Of a DNA stretch of 64,000 nucleotides, positions 9,465 through 18,542 are shown piece after piece (positions within the stretch are counted from its first letter, which is position 1; every line of letters begins with the position of its first letter). The position numbers and the translations under genes were made by a program. The notes under the pieces are model-generated. The model was given only the letters and a program-made list of their open reading frames with translations, was not told the DNA's origin and ran no database searches. Origin of the DNA: Rhodospirillales bacterium (GTDB lineage Bacteria > Pseudomonadota > Alphaproteobacteria > Micavibrionales > Micavibrionaceae); NCBI GenBank assembly GCA_023898765.1, contig CP060238.1:558001-622000 (forward strand), in the 5' to 3' direction.

Positions 9465-10103
9465 ATAGCCAAACCCCCTTTTCAGCCCCGTAAACCGCAA
9501 GGACCGCGGATTAATGACCAGATTACAGCGGAAAAAGTCCGTCTGGTTGGCGCGGATGGAGAAATGCTCGGCGTTTCAAGCCTTTCGGAAGCAATAGAAG
9601 CCGCAGAAAATATTGGTCTGGATTTGGTAGAAATTTCCCCCAATGCGGATCCCCCTGTTTGTAAAATATTAGATTACGGAAAATATAGGTACGAACAGCA
9701 GAAAAAAGCCAATGAAGCCCGTAAAAAACAGAAAACGGTCGAAATCAAGGAAATCAAGATGCGTCCGACAACGGAAGTGCATGATTACAATGTCAAACTG
9801 CGGAATGCGCAGCGTTTTCTGAAGGATGAAAATAAAGTCAAGGTGACGCTTCGTTTTCGTGGACGGGAAATGGCGCATAAGGATCTGGCAATGAATATGC
9901 TCAGTCGGTTTCGTGATGATTTGGCTGATTTATCCAAGGTTGAGTTGTCTCCTAAAATGGAAGGCCGGCAGATGATTATGGTTCTTTCTCCCGATTCTAC
10001 GGGGAGCGGAAAACCAAAAGTCAGCTCATCGCAAGATATGGGAGACACGGCAGACAAAGAAGGGGAATTCCCTTCCGGTGAAGCGGCGTCCGATCAAGAA
10101 TAA
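9465..10103 (+). CDS. infC: Translation initiation factor IF-3, ATA start codon
   Basis: IF-3 binds the 30S subunit, prevents premature 50S joining and rejects non-canonical start codons. The frame reads IAKPPFQPRKPQGPRINDQI before the first internal ATG (9564), and this is the conserved IF-3 N-terminus (RINDQI, then VRLVGADGEMLG). No ATG, GTG or TTG lies in frame at the right place. ATA at 9465 sits 8 bases after a strong AAGGAG (9451-9456), giving 212 residues. In E. coli, infC starts with AUU and IF-3 represses its own translation by discriminating against that codon; the same autoregulation is inferred here. The C-terminus has an acidic extension beyond the core. rpmI and rplT do not follow. 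Confidence 0.95.
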   Translation: MAKPPFQPRKPQGPRINDQITAEKVRLVGADGEMLGVSSLSEAIEAAENIGLDLVEISPNADPPVCKILDYGKYRYEQQKKANEARKKQKTVEIKEIKMRPTTEVHDYNVKLRNAQRFLKDENKVKVTLRFRGREMAHKDLAMNMLSRFRDDLADLSKVELSPKMEGRQMIMVLSPDSTGSGKPKVSSSQDMGDTADKEGEFPSGEAASDQE

Positions 10104-10429
10104 TTCTTTCTATATCCGGGTTTTTAAGACGTTTCTTTGAAGAAAAGGGATGTTGCATCCGCCGGTAATCTTTTGAAACGGGGTGCCTTATTTTGGCCTT
10201 ATTTGGAAAAAGGGTGTTTTTTCGTAAAAAAATAAAATTTTTATTCTGTTTTAAATCAATAACTTAAGTGAATTTTGTTCATTTTCCTTGCGCACAAATT
10301 TGCCTTATTTGGTCAAGATGTGGTCTAATTTAAGTATAGCAGGAAACAATGTTAGATAGGTTTTAAAAACATTTTCTTTATTAAAAGTTTCCAGCTTTTA
10401 ATAACATGATATTCAAAAGGAGAAAAAAC
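10104..10429 (+). promoter_or_regulatory. AT-rich intergenic region with candidate promoter for the icmD-like gene
   Basis: These 326 bases hold no convincing gene. A possible promoter is TTGGTC (10309-10314), 16 bases, TAAGTA (10331-10336), leaving a leader of about 90 bases. A clear ribosome site AAGGAG (10417-10422) lies 7 bases before the ATG at 10430. No obvious terminator for infC is seen; TTTCTTTGAAGAAA near 10131 is palindromic but lacks a T run. Confidence 0.4.
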
Positions 10430-10825
10430 ATGGTGAAATTTTTAAGAAAGAAAAGTTTGATGATGAGCGCAGCTCTTTTTACCGGAATGGTAAGCGGTGT
10501 TGAAAGTGCTCATGCTGCAAAAAACTTCAGCACGATCTCGGATAACATTTCCGAATCCATTCAGGATCTTCCCGGTCTGCTGACGGGTGTGTCCTACATG
10601 GTCGGAATTCTTCTGGGGGTTCTGGGGATTTTGAAAATCAAGGATCACGTTGAAAATCCGAGCAACACGCCTCTTCAACATGGTGCTATTCGTCTGGCAG
10701 CCGGTGGTGGTCTGTTTGCCCTGCCGATCGTCTACGAAGCCATGCAGGCAACGATCGGGGAAGACGGCGCCAACGCAACATCTGTTGATGCATGGGGCGT
10801 TCAGGAGTTCTCTGACGTTAAATAA
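10430..10825 (+). CDS. Small inner-membrane protein, IcmD/DotP-like (type IVB secretion)
   Basis: This 131-residue protein has a signal peptide (positive RKK, hydrophobic core, cleavage near SAHA-AK at ~29-30) and two predicted membrane helices (~50-70 and ~86-105). The second half shows the pattern NPSNTPLQHGAIRLAAGGGLFALP, which resembles the IcmD/DotP and TraQ/TraR-type small membrane proteins of I-type (Dot/Icm, IncI) type IV secretion systems. The length fits IcmD (about 130 residues). The start at 10430 has AAGGAG 7 bases upstream; the in-frame ATG at 10406 lacks this. It stands alone between a candidate promoter and a strong terminator. Three DotA/TraY-family genes lie at 49033-57121, which strengthens the assignment, but it rests on pattern recognition. 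Confidence 0.6.
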   Translation: MVKFLRKKSLMMSAALFTGMVSGVESAHAAKNFSTISDNISESIQDLPGLLTGVSYMVGILLGVLGILKIKDHVENPSNTPLQHGAIRLAAGGGLFALPIVYEAMQATIGEDGANATSVDAWGVQEFSDVK

Positions 10826-10852
10826 GTCTTAGAAAATTTAAACATATTACAT

Positions 10853-10890
10853 CGGGGGCTGTCCTTCATTTGGACGGCCCCCGTTCTCTT
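10853..10890 (+). terminator. Strong rho-independent terminator after the icmD-like gene
   Basis: A 12-bp stem (CGGGGGCTGTCC, 10853-10864, with GGACGGCCCCCG, 10872-10883; one G-T pair) encloses a 7-base loop and is followed by TTCTCTT. It closes the single-gene unit 10430-10825 and may also serve the oppositely oriented trxA from the other side. Confidence 0.8.
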
Positions 10891-10936
10891 GATAACGTCT
10901 AAAAGCGGTATTCCCGGATTTCAGGGAGGTTTAAGT

Positions 10937-11254
10937 TTATACGAGGGAATCTATCCACTGAACCAACTGGGCTTTGGACATTCCGCCGATTTTCGTATCC
11001 AGAACTTTTCCGTCCTTAAAGGCAATTAAGGTTGGAATACCGCGTACACCGTACTGTGTCGGGCTTTGGGGGTTTTCGTCAATATTGACTTTGACCATTT
11101 TGATTTTGCCTTCCATTTCCCCGGCGACCTCGTCAACGATCGGGGAGAGGGCTTTACACGGGCCGCACCATTCCGCCCAAAAATCTACAACGACCGGACC
11201 GTTTGCGCCCAGGACTTCATTTTTAAATTCTGCATCGGAAATTTGCTGCGTCAT
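10937..11254 (-). CDS. trxA: Thioredoxin
   Basis: This cytosolic dithiol reductant has 105 residues, the normal length. The active site WAEWCGPCK places the redox cysteines at 30 and 33, and the conserved cis-proline loop RGIPTLIAFKDGK is present. AAGGA lies just before the ATG. It follows addA in the same direction with a 96-base gap, as in many alphaproteobacteria. Confidence 0.97.
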   Translation of the reverse strand: MTQQISDAEFKNEVLGANGPVVVDFWAEWCGPCKALSPIVDEVAGEMEGKIKMVKVNIDENPQSPTQYGVRGIPTLIAFKDGKVLDTKIGGMSKAQLVQWIDSLV

Positions 11255-11350
11255 GTATTGTTCCTTTTTAAAAGCCTCTGTTTTGAATATGTATCATACG
11301 TTTCTATAAAATCTGATTCGGAAGGGCAAGGGCCAAGGTTACTTGCGCCC

Positions 11351-14300
11351 TTATAACGAAAGCTCCATAAACCGGGGGCCGTCTGTCCAAATGAGGGCGC
11401 AGCGCACAGATCTTTCAGGATATATTTTTTGCAAGGCCGCTTTATACGCTCCCATTTGGGCTTTGTAAATTTCGGGTATATCTTCTTCTGTTTCCGGCGG
11501 TGGTCGGTTGGTTTTATAATCCATGATTAAAATTTTATCTTTTGTAATCAAAAGTCGGTCAATTTGCCCTGAAATAAGCGTTTTGTCGTCTAAAAGCCCC
11601 GTTACGGGGACTTCTGCCATCGATCCGGCGCCAAAAATGGATAAAAAGTCCGGATTTTCTAAAATGCACATCGTTTCCGTCACGATATTTTCCTGAACGT
11701 CTTCGAAAAGGGCATGTCCGTGCTGAATAACGAATTGTTTGGCCGCTTTTGTTCGTTTTTCCGGTGGCAGTTCGGGAAGAATCTGGAGCAGCTTATGGGT
11801 CAGGAGTCCCCGCTGGAACCTGTTTTTATCTTTTACATCAAGCGGAGATGCCGCCGCCGGGCTTTCTTGCGCAGGCCGGGAAGGCACGAGGGGACGAGGG
11901 GGATGAGGCTCTTCCGGCGCCGGACGGAAGAGCCAGTCCGGTGCCGCTATTGCAGCTTTTTCTTCTGCTTTCCCTTCCTTTTTTCTGTCAGGACTCCCTG
12001 TTTCCGGGTTGGAGAGTTGCAGAGTGATTTTTTCCGGTTCCTTTTCAAAAGGAAGAGCTTCAGTGCCGGGGTGGCTTTTTATTCCTGCTTCGACCTCATA
12101 ATACCAGCTTTCAGGTTGCGGCGCTTTATATCCCGTATAACCGCCGATATACAGCCTGTTTTCGGCGCGGGTCATGGCCACATAAAGAAGGCGGCGATAT
12201 TCTTCATCCAGCCGCTCTTCCATATTTTTCCAGGCATTTGCGGCTTTTTCCGGCAGGCCGCTTTTCTGGGGAGAAAAAATGGGGACAGGATAGTTGGAGC
12301 GGTCCGGCCAGAGAAGCTGCTCTTTTTGGACAGGCTTCGAATTTCGAATGGTATCGGGCAGAATAACAATAGGTGCCTGCAGGCCTTTGGCACCGTGGAT
12401 TGTCATGACACGTACGGCCGTTCCTGCATTTTCCATTTGCCGTTTAATTTCTACGGAGTCTCGTTCGTACAGGTTTAAAAAGAACTGAAGGTTTGGAATA
12501 TGGTCTGTTTCGTAGGAAAGGGCCATATTTAGAAATTCATTCAGCGGGTCAATGGCGTCTTCACCCAGCCGTTTTTTCAGGGAACGAAGCCCGCTTTGTT
12601 CGTCTGCCGGGCAGGGAGATTGGAGAAGACGGCTGAAAAATTCGTAAGGGCGGGTGATCCCCGCCTGCCGGATCAGATCTTCCAGATAAGACAGAACTGC
12701 GGCGTCTCCTTTTTCTTTTAAAATGCTCCAGAGAGATTTCTTCTGTCCCTCTTTTTTTCGGCCATAAGCGACGGCAAAGAGTTGATCTTCATTCCATCCA
12801 ATGAGAGGCGATTTGAGGAGTTCGGCCAAAGACAGGTCGTCTTCAGGGAGGAGGGCGAAAGAGGCGGCGCTGACAAGGTCCTGTACGGCAAGCTGTTCGT
12901 TCAAAATCATGCGGTCGATGCCGCTTACAGGAATGCTGCGGGTTTTGAGCGCCCGCACAAGCTGCCCCATAAAGGCGCTGCGTGTGCGCAGTAAAATCAT
13001 AATATCACCCGGTTGAACGGTCCGGTCATGGCTTTCGAGTCTTTCATGTCTGACCCATTTTTGAATCGTATTTCCAATGTAATCCGCAAGTTGCGCTGCG
13101 CCGCTCTGGCTTTCCCGGATACGGACCGGCGGCTGCCAGCCTTCGTCCTTTTCTTCATTTTTGACGGAGTCGAACAAGGGCCAAAGCTGGACAAGACCGG
13201 CCTGTTTGCGGCGATGGGGAATATGATCCAGGACATGGAGCCCGAGTCCTTTGCGCATATGTTCGGGGGCGAAAACCTGATCGACGGCTTGCAGAACGGA
13301 TGGCGCGGACCGAAAAGAGATATTCATCGGGACCGATTGGAGCGTTTTCTGGGCGTCGCGTATTTTTTGATCGAACCAGCTTTGCATATCGGAAAATTTA
13401 TCCGGCGCGGCGCGCTGGAAACTGAAAATGGATTGTTTTTCATCCCCCACGACGAAGAGAGTACGTGCCGTATCCTTCGCGCTTTCCCCTGTGAAAAAAT
13501 CTGCGCAGAGCGCCTTGATAATTTCCCACTGTTCCGGGTTGGTGTCCTGTGCCTCATCTACCAGAATATGGTCAATTCCCTGATCGAGTTTATACATGAC
13601 CCACGGGGCGATATCCTCCGGTGTCATATTTGTCGATTTGCCCTGCAGAAGGTCCAGAACACGTAAAATCAGATCGTCAAAATCAAGTCCGCTGCACGCA
13701 TCTTTCAGTTTTTGGTAGGTTGCCAGAACTTCCTGTCCCAAAAGCAGCAAGTCGCGGGTTAGAAAGGCGCATGCGGCGGCTTTTCTTTGTTCTTCCAGTT
13801 TTAATAAGCGCTGTGTCTCCGCGCATAAAACGTCTTCTGTTTCGGGATGGGCTTTTAGAACGCTTTTTGTTGCCGGCGTTTTAAAGGGCGTTCCTTCTTT
13901 TGTCAGGAAGGCGTTTCGATAGGAAGCGTATGTATGTACGCGTTCGGGGATGTCTGCATCCAGCCAGGTTTGGATTTTAGCGGCTTTGGGTTGATCTGTT
14001 TTTTCCGTTCCCTCGGCCAGGGCCGCGCAGGCTTGTTTTAGGCCCCGCGCGTCAAAGCTACTTTCTTGCGCTGCCGCTAAAAGCATATCCTGATCTGTTT
14101 TGAGAGGGGGGACATCCAGTATGTTACAAAGCTGTGCGTAGAGCCCGTCTATTCCGAAATGCTTTTCAAGCAGGGTATGGAGCTGTCTTCTTTCGCTGGA
14201 AATTTGCTGTATGAGGGCTAAAAACTGATCCTCATTGACGTTTTTGGCTATGTTATGCAGCGCTTCGCCAATCGGGGACCCTTTTTCTTTCGAAGCGCGC

Positions 14301-14842
14301 GCTAAAACGATATCCGTGGCCTGATGAAGAAGGGCTGTGCTTTGGGAGTCTTCCAGTGCGGAAAAATGCGGCGGCAATCCGGCTTCAAGCGGAAAACGGC
14401 CCAATACGGACTGACAAAAGGAATGGAGGGTCATGATTTTCATCCCGCCGGGTGTGTCAACGACACGGGCGAAAAGCCTGCGGGCGCTTTTGATTTCTTC
14501 TGTACGGGGCATACGGCCCAAAAGAACGCTCAGGTCTTCCTCCAGCGCCTTTCCATCCATCACGGCCCATGCGCTGAGGCGTTTATTCAGGCGCAGAGCC
14601 ATTTCGTTTGCGGCGGCTTTTGTGAAGGTCAGGGCCAGAATATTTTCCGGCGGTGATCCGCCCTGCCCCTCTTTTTTAGGCAGTAGCAGACGTAAGAGCC
14701 GGTCCGTTAGAACTTTTGTTTTGCCCGCGCCCGCCGAAGCAACGACCCAGGCCGAGTTTTCCGGGTCCGAGGCGCGGCGCTGCAAGACATTCGGGTCAAG
14801 ATCACGGCAGGAGTTTTTGATGGCAGGCGCCGTTTTCACCAT
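11351..14842 (-). CDS. addA: AddA helicase-nuclease subunit (double-strand break repair)
   Basis: With AddB it resects double-strand breaks for RecA-dependent repair, the RecBCD counterpart in alphaproteobacteria. This UvrD/Rep-type helicase has Walker A VASAGAGKTKVLTDRL (~35), Walker B ILVDEAQDTNPEQW (~430), the VVGDEKQSIFSFQRA motif, and a C-terminal PD-(D/E)XK nuclease domain with IMDYKTNRPP (~1107). The chosen ATG at 14842 gives 1163 residues and lies 2 bases after the addB stop. The longer frame to 14896 would overlap addB by about 50 bases and adds an unconserved basic stretch. Translation is probably coupled to addB. Confidence 0.95.
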   Translation of the reverse strand: MVKTAPAIKNSCRDLDPNVLQRRASDPENSAWVVASAGAGKTKVLTDRLLRLLLPKKEGQGGSPPENILALTFTKAAANEMALRLNKRLSAWAVMDGKALEEDLSVLLGRMPRTEEIKSARRLFARVVDTPGGMKIMTLHSFCQSVLGRFPLEAGLPPHFSALEDSQSTALLHQATDIVLARASKEKGSPIGEALHNIAKNVNEDQFLALIQQISSERRQLHTLLEKHFGIDGLYAQLCNILDVPPLKTDQDMLLAAAQESSFDARGLKQACAALAEGTEKTDQPKAAKIQTWLDADIPERVHTYASYRNAFLTKEGTPFKTPATKSVLKAHPETEDVLCAETQRLLKLEEQRKAAACAFLTRDLLLLGQEVLATYQKLKDACSGLDFDDLILRVLDLLQGKSTNMTPEDIAPWVMYKLDQGIDHILVDEAQDTNPEQWEIIKALCADFFTGESAKDTARTLFVVGDEKQSIFSFQRAAPDKFSDMQSWFDQKIRDAQKTLQSVPMNISFRSAPSVLQAVDQVFAPEHMRKGLGLHVLDHIPHRRKQAGLVQLWPLFDSVKNEEKDEGWQPPVRIRESQSGAAQLADYIGNTIQKWVRHERLESHDRTVQPGDIMILLRTRSAFMGQLVRALKTRSIPVSGIDRMILNEQLAVQDLVSAASFALLPEDDLSLAELLKSPLIGWNEDQLFAVAYGRKKEGQKKSLWSILKEKGDAAVLSYLEDLIRQAGITRPYEFFSRLLQSPCPADEQSGLRSLKKRLGEDAIDPLNEFLNMALSYETDHIPNLQFFLNLYERDSVEIKRQMENAGTAVRVMTIHGAKGLQAPIVILPDTIRNSKPVQKEQLLWPDRSNYPVPIFSPQKSGLPEKAANAWKNMEERLDEEYRRLLYVAMTRAENRLYIGGYTGYKAPQPESWYYEVEAGIKSHPGTEALPFEKEPEKITLQLSNPETGSPDRKKEGKAEEKAAIAAPDWLFRPAPEEPHPPRPLVPSRPAQESPAAASPLDVKDKNRFQRGLLTHKLLQILPELPPEKRTKAAKQFVIQHGHALFEDVQENIVTETMCILENPDFLSIFGAGSMAEVPVTGLLDDKTLISGQIDRLLITKDKILIMDYKTNRPPPETEEDIPEIYKAQMGAYKAALQKIYPERSVRCALIWTDGPRFMELSL

Positions 14843-14844
14843 TT

Positions 14845-17820
14845 TTATGCGGCCTCCTCTCCGATTTCCATTGAGTCCCCATTTAAGGCCACCCATTCTT
14901 TTACGCGGGCGAGGTGCTCATAATCATTGTAGCGCGGGGCTTTGTCCAGTTCGGGCAGGCTCAGATAGGCCGTGTTTTTATCACGGAAAGCTTCGATGAG
15001 GGCTATCAGCCCGCTATGGGCAGCTTGAAGGGTTTCTTCTACGTTTTCAGACAAGGCGGTGATCTTTCCGCCGTCCCGTCCCCCGTTCAAGGTCCAGTAG
15101 GTCAGGACTTTAGGAGAAAGAGACGGGAGTCCGGCTTCTTTAAACCCGCCTTTGGACAGGATAAGTGCTTCAAGGGGAAGTTGGGGAAGGCGGCCATCTT
15201 TCATGCCTTTAAGGGAAAACGTGCCGCCGGATTTATAATCAATGACGGCACCGGCGGTTTTATCATGTCCCCTATCTATACGATCGGCGGTGGCACTGAG
15301 TGTAAAGTCTTTTCCAGCCGCACATATTACAAGATGTCCCTTTATTTCCTGCACCGCAGGGTTCCAGTTTTTCCGCCAGTCTTTTTCATGGGCGCAAAAC
15401 CATTCCGCGATATTTTCCAGACGCGGCTGCCAGAAATTCCAGAAGACCGGATCTTTCGATATTTTTTGAACTTCCTCTTTTGCGAGGGTTACAAATTGAC
15501 GGGGCGCATCGTCCGGCAATTCTTTTGGGAATGTTTTTACGAATTTTTCCAGCGTTTTATGCAGGATATTTCCTCTTACAGCCTCATCCACAGCCTGTTC
15601 CAAAGGTTTTAGTTTTTTCAGGCCCAGAATATAGCGCGCATAAACCGAATAAGGGTCATACAGCCATGTTTGAATTTGCGTGACGGGCAAATGATCGGGA
15701 CGGGCTTCCAGCGGCGGTTTGGGTGCGGGACGTTCCGCGGGCGTAATCTCCTGTACGTCTTTTAAGGCGCCGGCATAGGCACTATGCGGCCCTGCCGCGA
15801 TGGTCCCGGGAGGGATATCCAGCGCCTGCAAAACCGTATCCAGCCGCTCCAGCCACCGGGACGGGACGCCTGGGGTGCCGTCGACCCGTAAAGCCCGCGT
15901 CAGGATAACCTCTTCCGCGCAAAAGCCCTGCACAAAATCATGGGCGGCAAGTCCGGTAGCGCGTTCCGTCGGCGGGAGGCCGAAATCTTTTCTCATCGGG
16001 CGCGACATCCATGGATCAGACGGGGGCGCGGGAGGCCATGTCCCTTCATTTAGCCCGGAGAGAATGACGCGGTCGGCTTGTATAAGCCGGGCTTCAAGCT
16101 GTCCCAGGATCATTAACCGCGGGTGCATGCCATAGGAAGGGCGTACCGTGACAGTTTTCATCAAGCGGTTTAAAATCGCCTTGTAATCGCTTGCGTTTAG
16201 GCGGGGCAAAAGGTCTGCGTGTTGGCCCAGATCAGAAAAGAAGAGGGATGCGGCCTCCCCTTCTTCCCCTCTCCATAAGATTTCAGGCGGGCAAAGCGCT
16301 TCGGCCAGGAGCAGGTGCGCTTGAAGGAGGTCCGTAAAACTTTGATCTCCTTTTAAGCAGAGCGTTGTAAAAGGGCCAAAGGTTTTTTCCAGCAGTGCAT
16401 GAAGGGGAGTTAATTCGGGGACATCCTCGAGTTTTTCCTTCAAAATATCCAGGGAACTGCCTTGAACCGGTCCACGCAGAATTTTATCAAAGGTGCGGAT
16501 AAGGGACCTGTAGTGAGGGATTTCCCGGTCCATATGACACAAATTGTGCTTTAAAAGGGCAAGAAGCGCGACAGGGCGCAGATTTTCCGTTGCAGCGGCA
16601 AGGCCCAACATTAAAAAACTACCCGCAGGCGTGCATGGAAGGCTTTGGCCGCCGGAATCGTCTATCTCGATCCCCCATTTCCGGCAGGCCGTTGCAACGC
16701 GCCGCGCAAGATGTCTGTCAGGCGTCACCAGAGCGGCTGTTTTCCCCGGGTCTTCGAGAACTTCCCGTAAAGCCAGCGCGATGAGGGAGGCTTCTTCTTC
16801 CTGCCCCGCGCAGTCATAGCGATAGAGGGACGAAAGGCTGTTTGTGAAGGCTTTTTTGTCCTGGCCGGAAGGGCCGAGATTTTGCCAGCCTTCGGACGTG
16901 TCCGCCGGACGCATGATTTCAGAGGCCAGATATTGACGGGCTTTTGTCACCGGCCGCAGATTTTCGGTGTGAGGCCATGAAAGTACGTCCGTACGCATAC
17001 AGCCGATATGAGTTAAAAGCTTTTTCAGTGTTGCCTGGGGATGCGTGTCGTCGAGGGCGTCCCAACTGTCCTGTTCCATGTTTTGATCCAGCCCCGGCAA
17101 GACGACACACCCCTGCGGCAGGCGGGCAATGGTTGAAAGCAAAGCGGCCGTGGCGGGAATGGATCCGGTCGATCCTGCCGCGATAACGGGCCTTTCAGGC
17201 GGGTTTTTTTGCCAGTAAGTGTTCAGGGCAGACAAAAGACGGTTTCGTCTTTCGGAAGCGGGGATAACATGGTTTTCTTCCAGAACCTTGGGCCAGTGCC
17301 GGCTTAAAATTCCTAGAAAATCAAGGGTGATTTGCCAGTGTTTTGCAAATTTTTCCCGGTCCACAAGGTCCGGCAGCTTTTCCAAATCCAGCCCTTCCGT
17401 GCAAACCTGGTCCATGAACTGTCCCAGCGCTCCCGCCAGCGCCATATCCTGGTCCGGCCCTTTTGAAAAACCGGGCAAGCGCGAAATGGTGCGGGCAAGA
17501 AGAAGCTGTTGACGCAAAGGAGAGATTGCCGGGGGCAGATTGAGCGTTTCTTCAGCGCCCAACAGGATTGAAAGTTCTTCTTCGTCAAGATCGCCCAAGG
17601 GCTGCATACGGGGCAGAAGAAGCGGTTTGTTTTCGCTCAGCTGCAAAAAGGCTTCGCGCAGGGTTCGGCAGGCCCGCCGGGTGGGGAGGAGGATCGTCGT
17701 GTCCGCCAGACTTTCAGGCATATCATTTTTACGCGCAAAGAGTCCTTTTGCCAGCGTTTTGGCGAAAGGAAACCCTGCGGGAATATTATAGACAGTCGGT
17801 GGGGAGGTGGCTGTGCTCAT
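14845..17820 (-). CDS. addB: AddB subunit (double-strand break repair)
   Basis: This partner of AddA, 991 residues from ATG 17820, overlaps the upstream murU-like stop by ATGA. The N-terminus (PTVYNIPAGFPFAKTLAKGL) is typical of the alphaproteobacterial form. A C-terminal RecB-like nuclease region carries IDYKSGGT (~860). A helicase-like fold fills the rest without a clear Walker A, as is usual for this form. No iron-sulfur Cys cluster like that of Firmicutes AddB is evident. Gene order with tsaE, the nucleotidyltransferase, addA and trxA is conserved in this class. Confidence 0.93.
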   Translation of the reverse strand: MSTATSPPTVYNIPAGFPFAKTLAKGLFARKNDMPESLADTTILLPTRRACRTLREAFLQLSENKPLLLPRMQPLGDLDEEELSILLGAEETLNLPPAISPLRQQLLLARTISRLPGFSKGPDQDMALAGALGQFMDQVCTEGLDLEKLPDLVDREKFAKHWQITLDFLGILSRHWPKVLEENHVIPASERRNRLLSALNTYWQKNPPERPVIAAGSTGSIPATAALLSTIARLPQGCVVLPGLDQNMEQDSWDALDDTHPQATLKKLLTHIGCMRTDVLSWPHTENLRPVTKARQYLASEIMRPADTSEGWQNLGPSGQDKKAFTNSLSSLYRYDCAGQEEEASLIALALREVLEDPGKTAALVTPDRHLARRVATACRKWGIEIDDSGGQSLPCTPAGSFLMLGLAAATENLRPVALLALLKHNLCHMDREIPHYRSLIRTFDKILRGPVQGSSLDILKEKLEDVPELTPLHALLEKTFGPFTTLCLKGDQSFTDLLQAHLLLAEALCPPEILWRGEEGEAASLFFSDLGQHADLLPRLNASDYKAILNRLMKTVTVRPSYGMHPRLMILGQLEARLIQADRVILSGLNEGTWPPAPPSDPWMSRPMRKDFGLPPTERATGLAAHDFVQGFCAEEVILTRALRVDGTPGVPSRWLERLDTVLQALDIPPGTIAAGPHSAYAGALKDVQEITPAERPAPKPPLEARPDHLPVTQIQTWLYDPYSVYARYILGLKKLKPLEQAVDEAVRGNILHKTLEKFVKTFPKELPDDAPRQFVTLAKEEVQKISKDPVFWNFWQPRLENIAEWFCAHEKDWRKNWNPAVQEIKGHLVICAAGKDFTLSATADRIDRGHDKTAGAVIDYKSGGTFSLKGMKDGRLPQLPLEALILSKGGFKEAGLPSLSPKVLTYWTLNGGRDGGKITALSENVEETLQAAHSGLIALIEAFRDKNTAYLSLPELDKAPRYNDYEHLARVKEWVALNGDSMEIGEEAA

Positions 17821-18542
17821 GCCGCGCAACCTTTTTCAAGCGCGGCGTTAACGCGCTCAAGATCTTCCGGCGTGCTGATATGGTGCCACGCGCCTTCATG
17901 AACCAGTCCATAAAGCTGTCTTTTTTGTTCCGCTTCATCCATAAGGTCCAAAAAAGAAAAAATGTCTTCTGTCCTGTTTTTGAAAAGGGTGGGTTTCGTG
18001 ATTCTGACTCCTGCAAACATATACTGCCCCCTTTTTTCTTTATTGCGAACCGCGCGGCCGTCAGGGGTCAGGTCGTAATCTCCTACACCTTTGGTTAAGA
18101 TCATCCGATCCACGGGTTGCAGCAGAATCAGAATATCCATTTTTTCAGGATCCCAATATTCGGAAAGGCGTCCGAGAGCGGTTTTATCCGTCTTTTCATC
18201 CCAGAAAGCATCGCCGTTTATCATGAAAAAGGGCGCGCTTCCCAGCTCTAAAAGGGCTTTTTTTACGCCGCCACCTGTGTCCAAAAGGTCTTGTTCGGGA
18301 GAAAAAACAATTTGGGGACATGTTGTTTTTTCCAAATGCTTTTCCAATATATTCCGCAAATGGTGGGTATTGATGACGACTTTGCGAATTTTTTCGGATT
18401 CCAGTTTTTTCAGTATGTGGTCAATAAGCGGTTTGCCTCCCACGGGCACCATAGGTTTTGGCATGTGGTCCGTAAAAGGTTGCAGCCGCGAGCCCTTTCC
18501 GGCCGCCAGAATAAAGGCTGTATCCGGGGAGGTTTTTGTCAT
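17817..18542 (-). CDS. murU: Nucleotidyltransferase, MurU-like (N-acetylmuramate-1-phosphate uridylyltransferase family)
   Basis: It belongs to the sugar-phosphate nucleotidyltransferases. MurU makes UDP-MurNAc from MurNAc-1-phosphate in peptidoglycan recycling. The N-terminal signature is AFILAAGKGSRLQPFTDHMPKPMVPVGGKP, quoted here in two parts as AFILAAGKGSRLQPF and PKPMVPVGGKP. A metal/substrate motif FMINGDAFW lies near residue 120, and a C-terminal W-HHISTPEDL motif ends the fold. The start at 18542 overlaps the tsaE stop by ATGA. In relatives a kinase gene (amgK) commonly sits between tsaE and murU; it is absent here. The exact substrate is inferred from neighbourhood and family. Confidence 0.8.
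   Translation of the reverse strand: MTKTSPDTAFILAAGKGSRLQPFTDHMPKPMVPVGGKPLIDHILKKLESEKIRKVVINTHHLRNILEKHLEKTTCPQIVFSPEQDLLDTGGGVKKALLELGSAPFFMINGDAFWDEKTDKTALGRLSEYWDPEKMDILILLQPVDRMILTKGVGDYDLTPDGRAVRNKEKRGQYMFAGVRITKPTLFKNRTEDIFSFLDLMDEAEQKRQLYGLVHEGAWHHISTPEDLERVNAALEKGCAA

Noticed and set aside
9564..9566. First ATG in the infC frame as the start
   Set aside because: It would remove the conserved N-terminal 33 residues of IF-3; the ATA at 9465 has a proper ribosome site.
10131..10144. Palindrome TTTCTTTGAAGAAA as infC terminator
   Set aside because: A/T-rich short stem without loop or following T run; unlikely to terminate.
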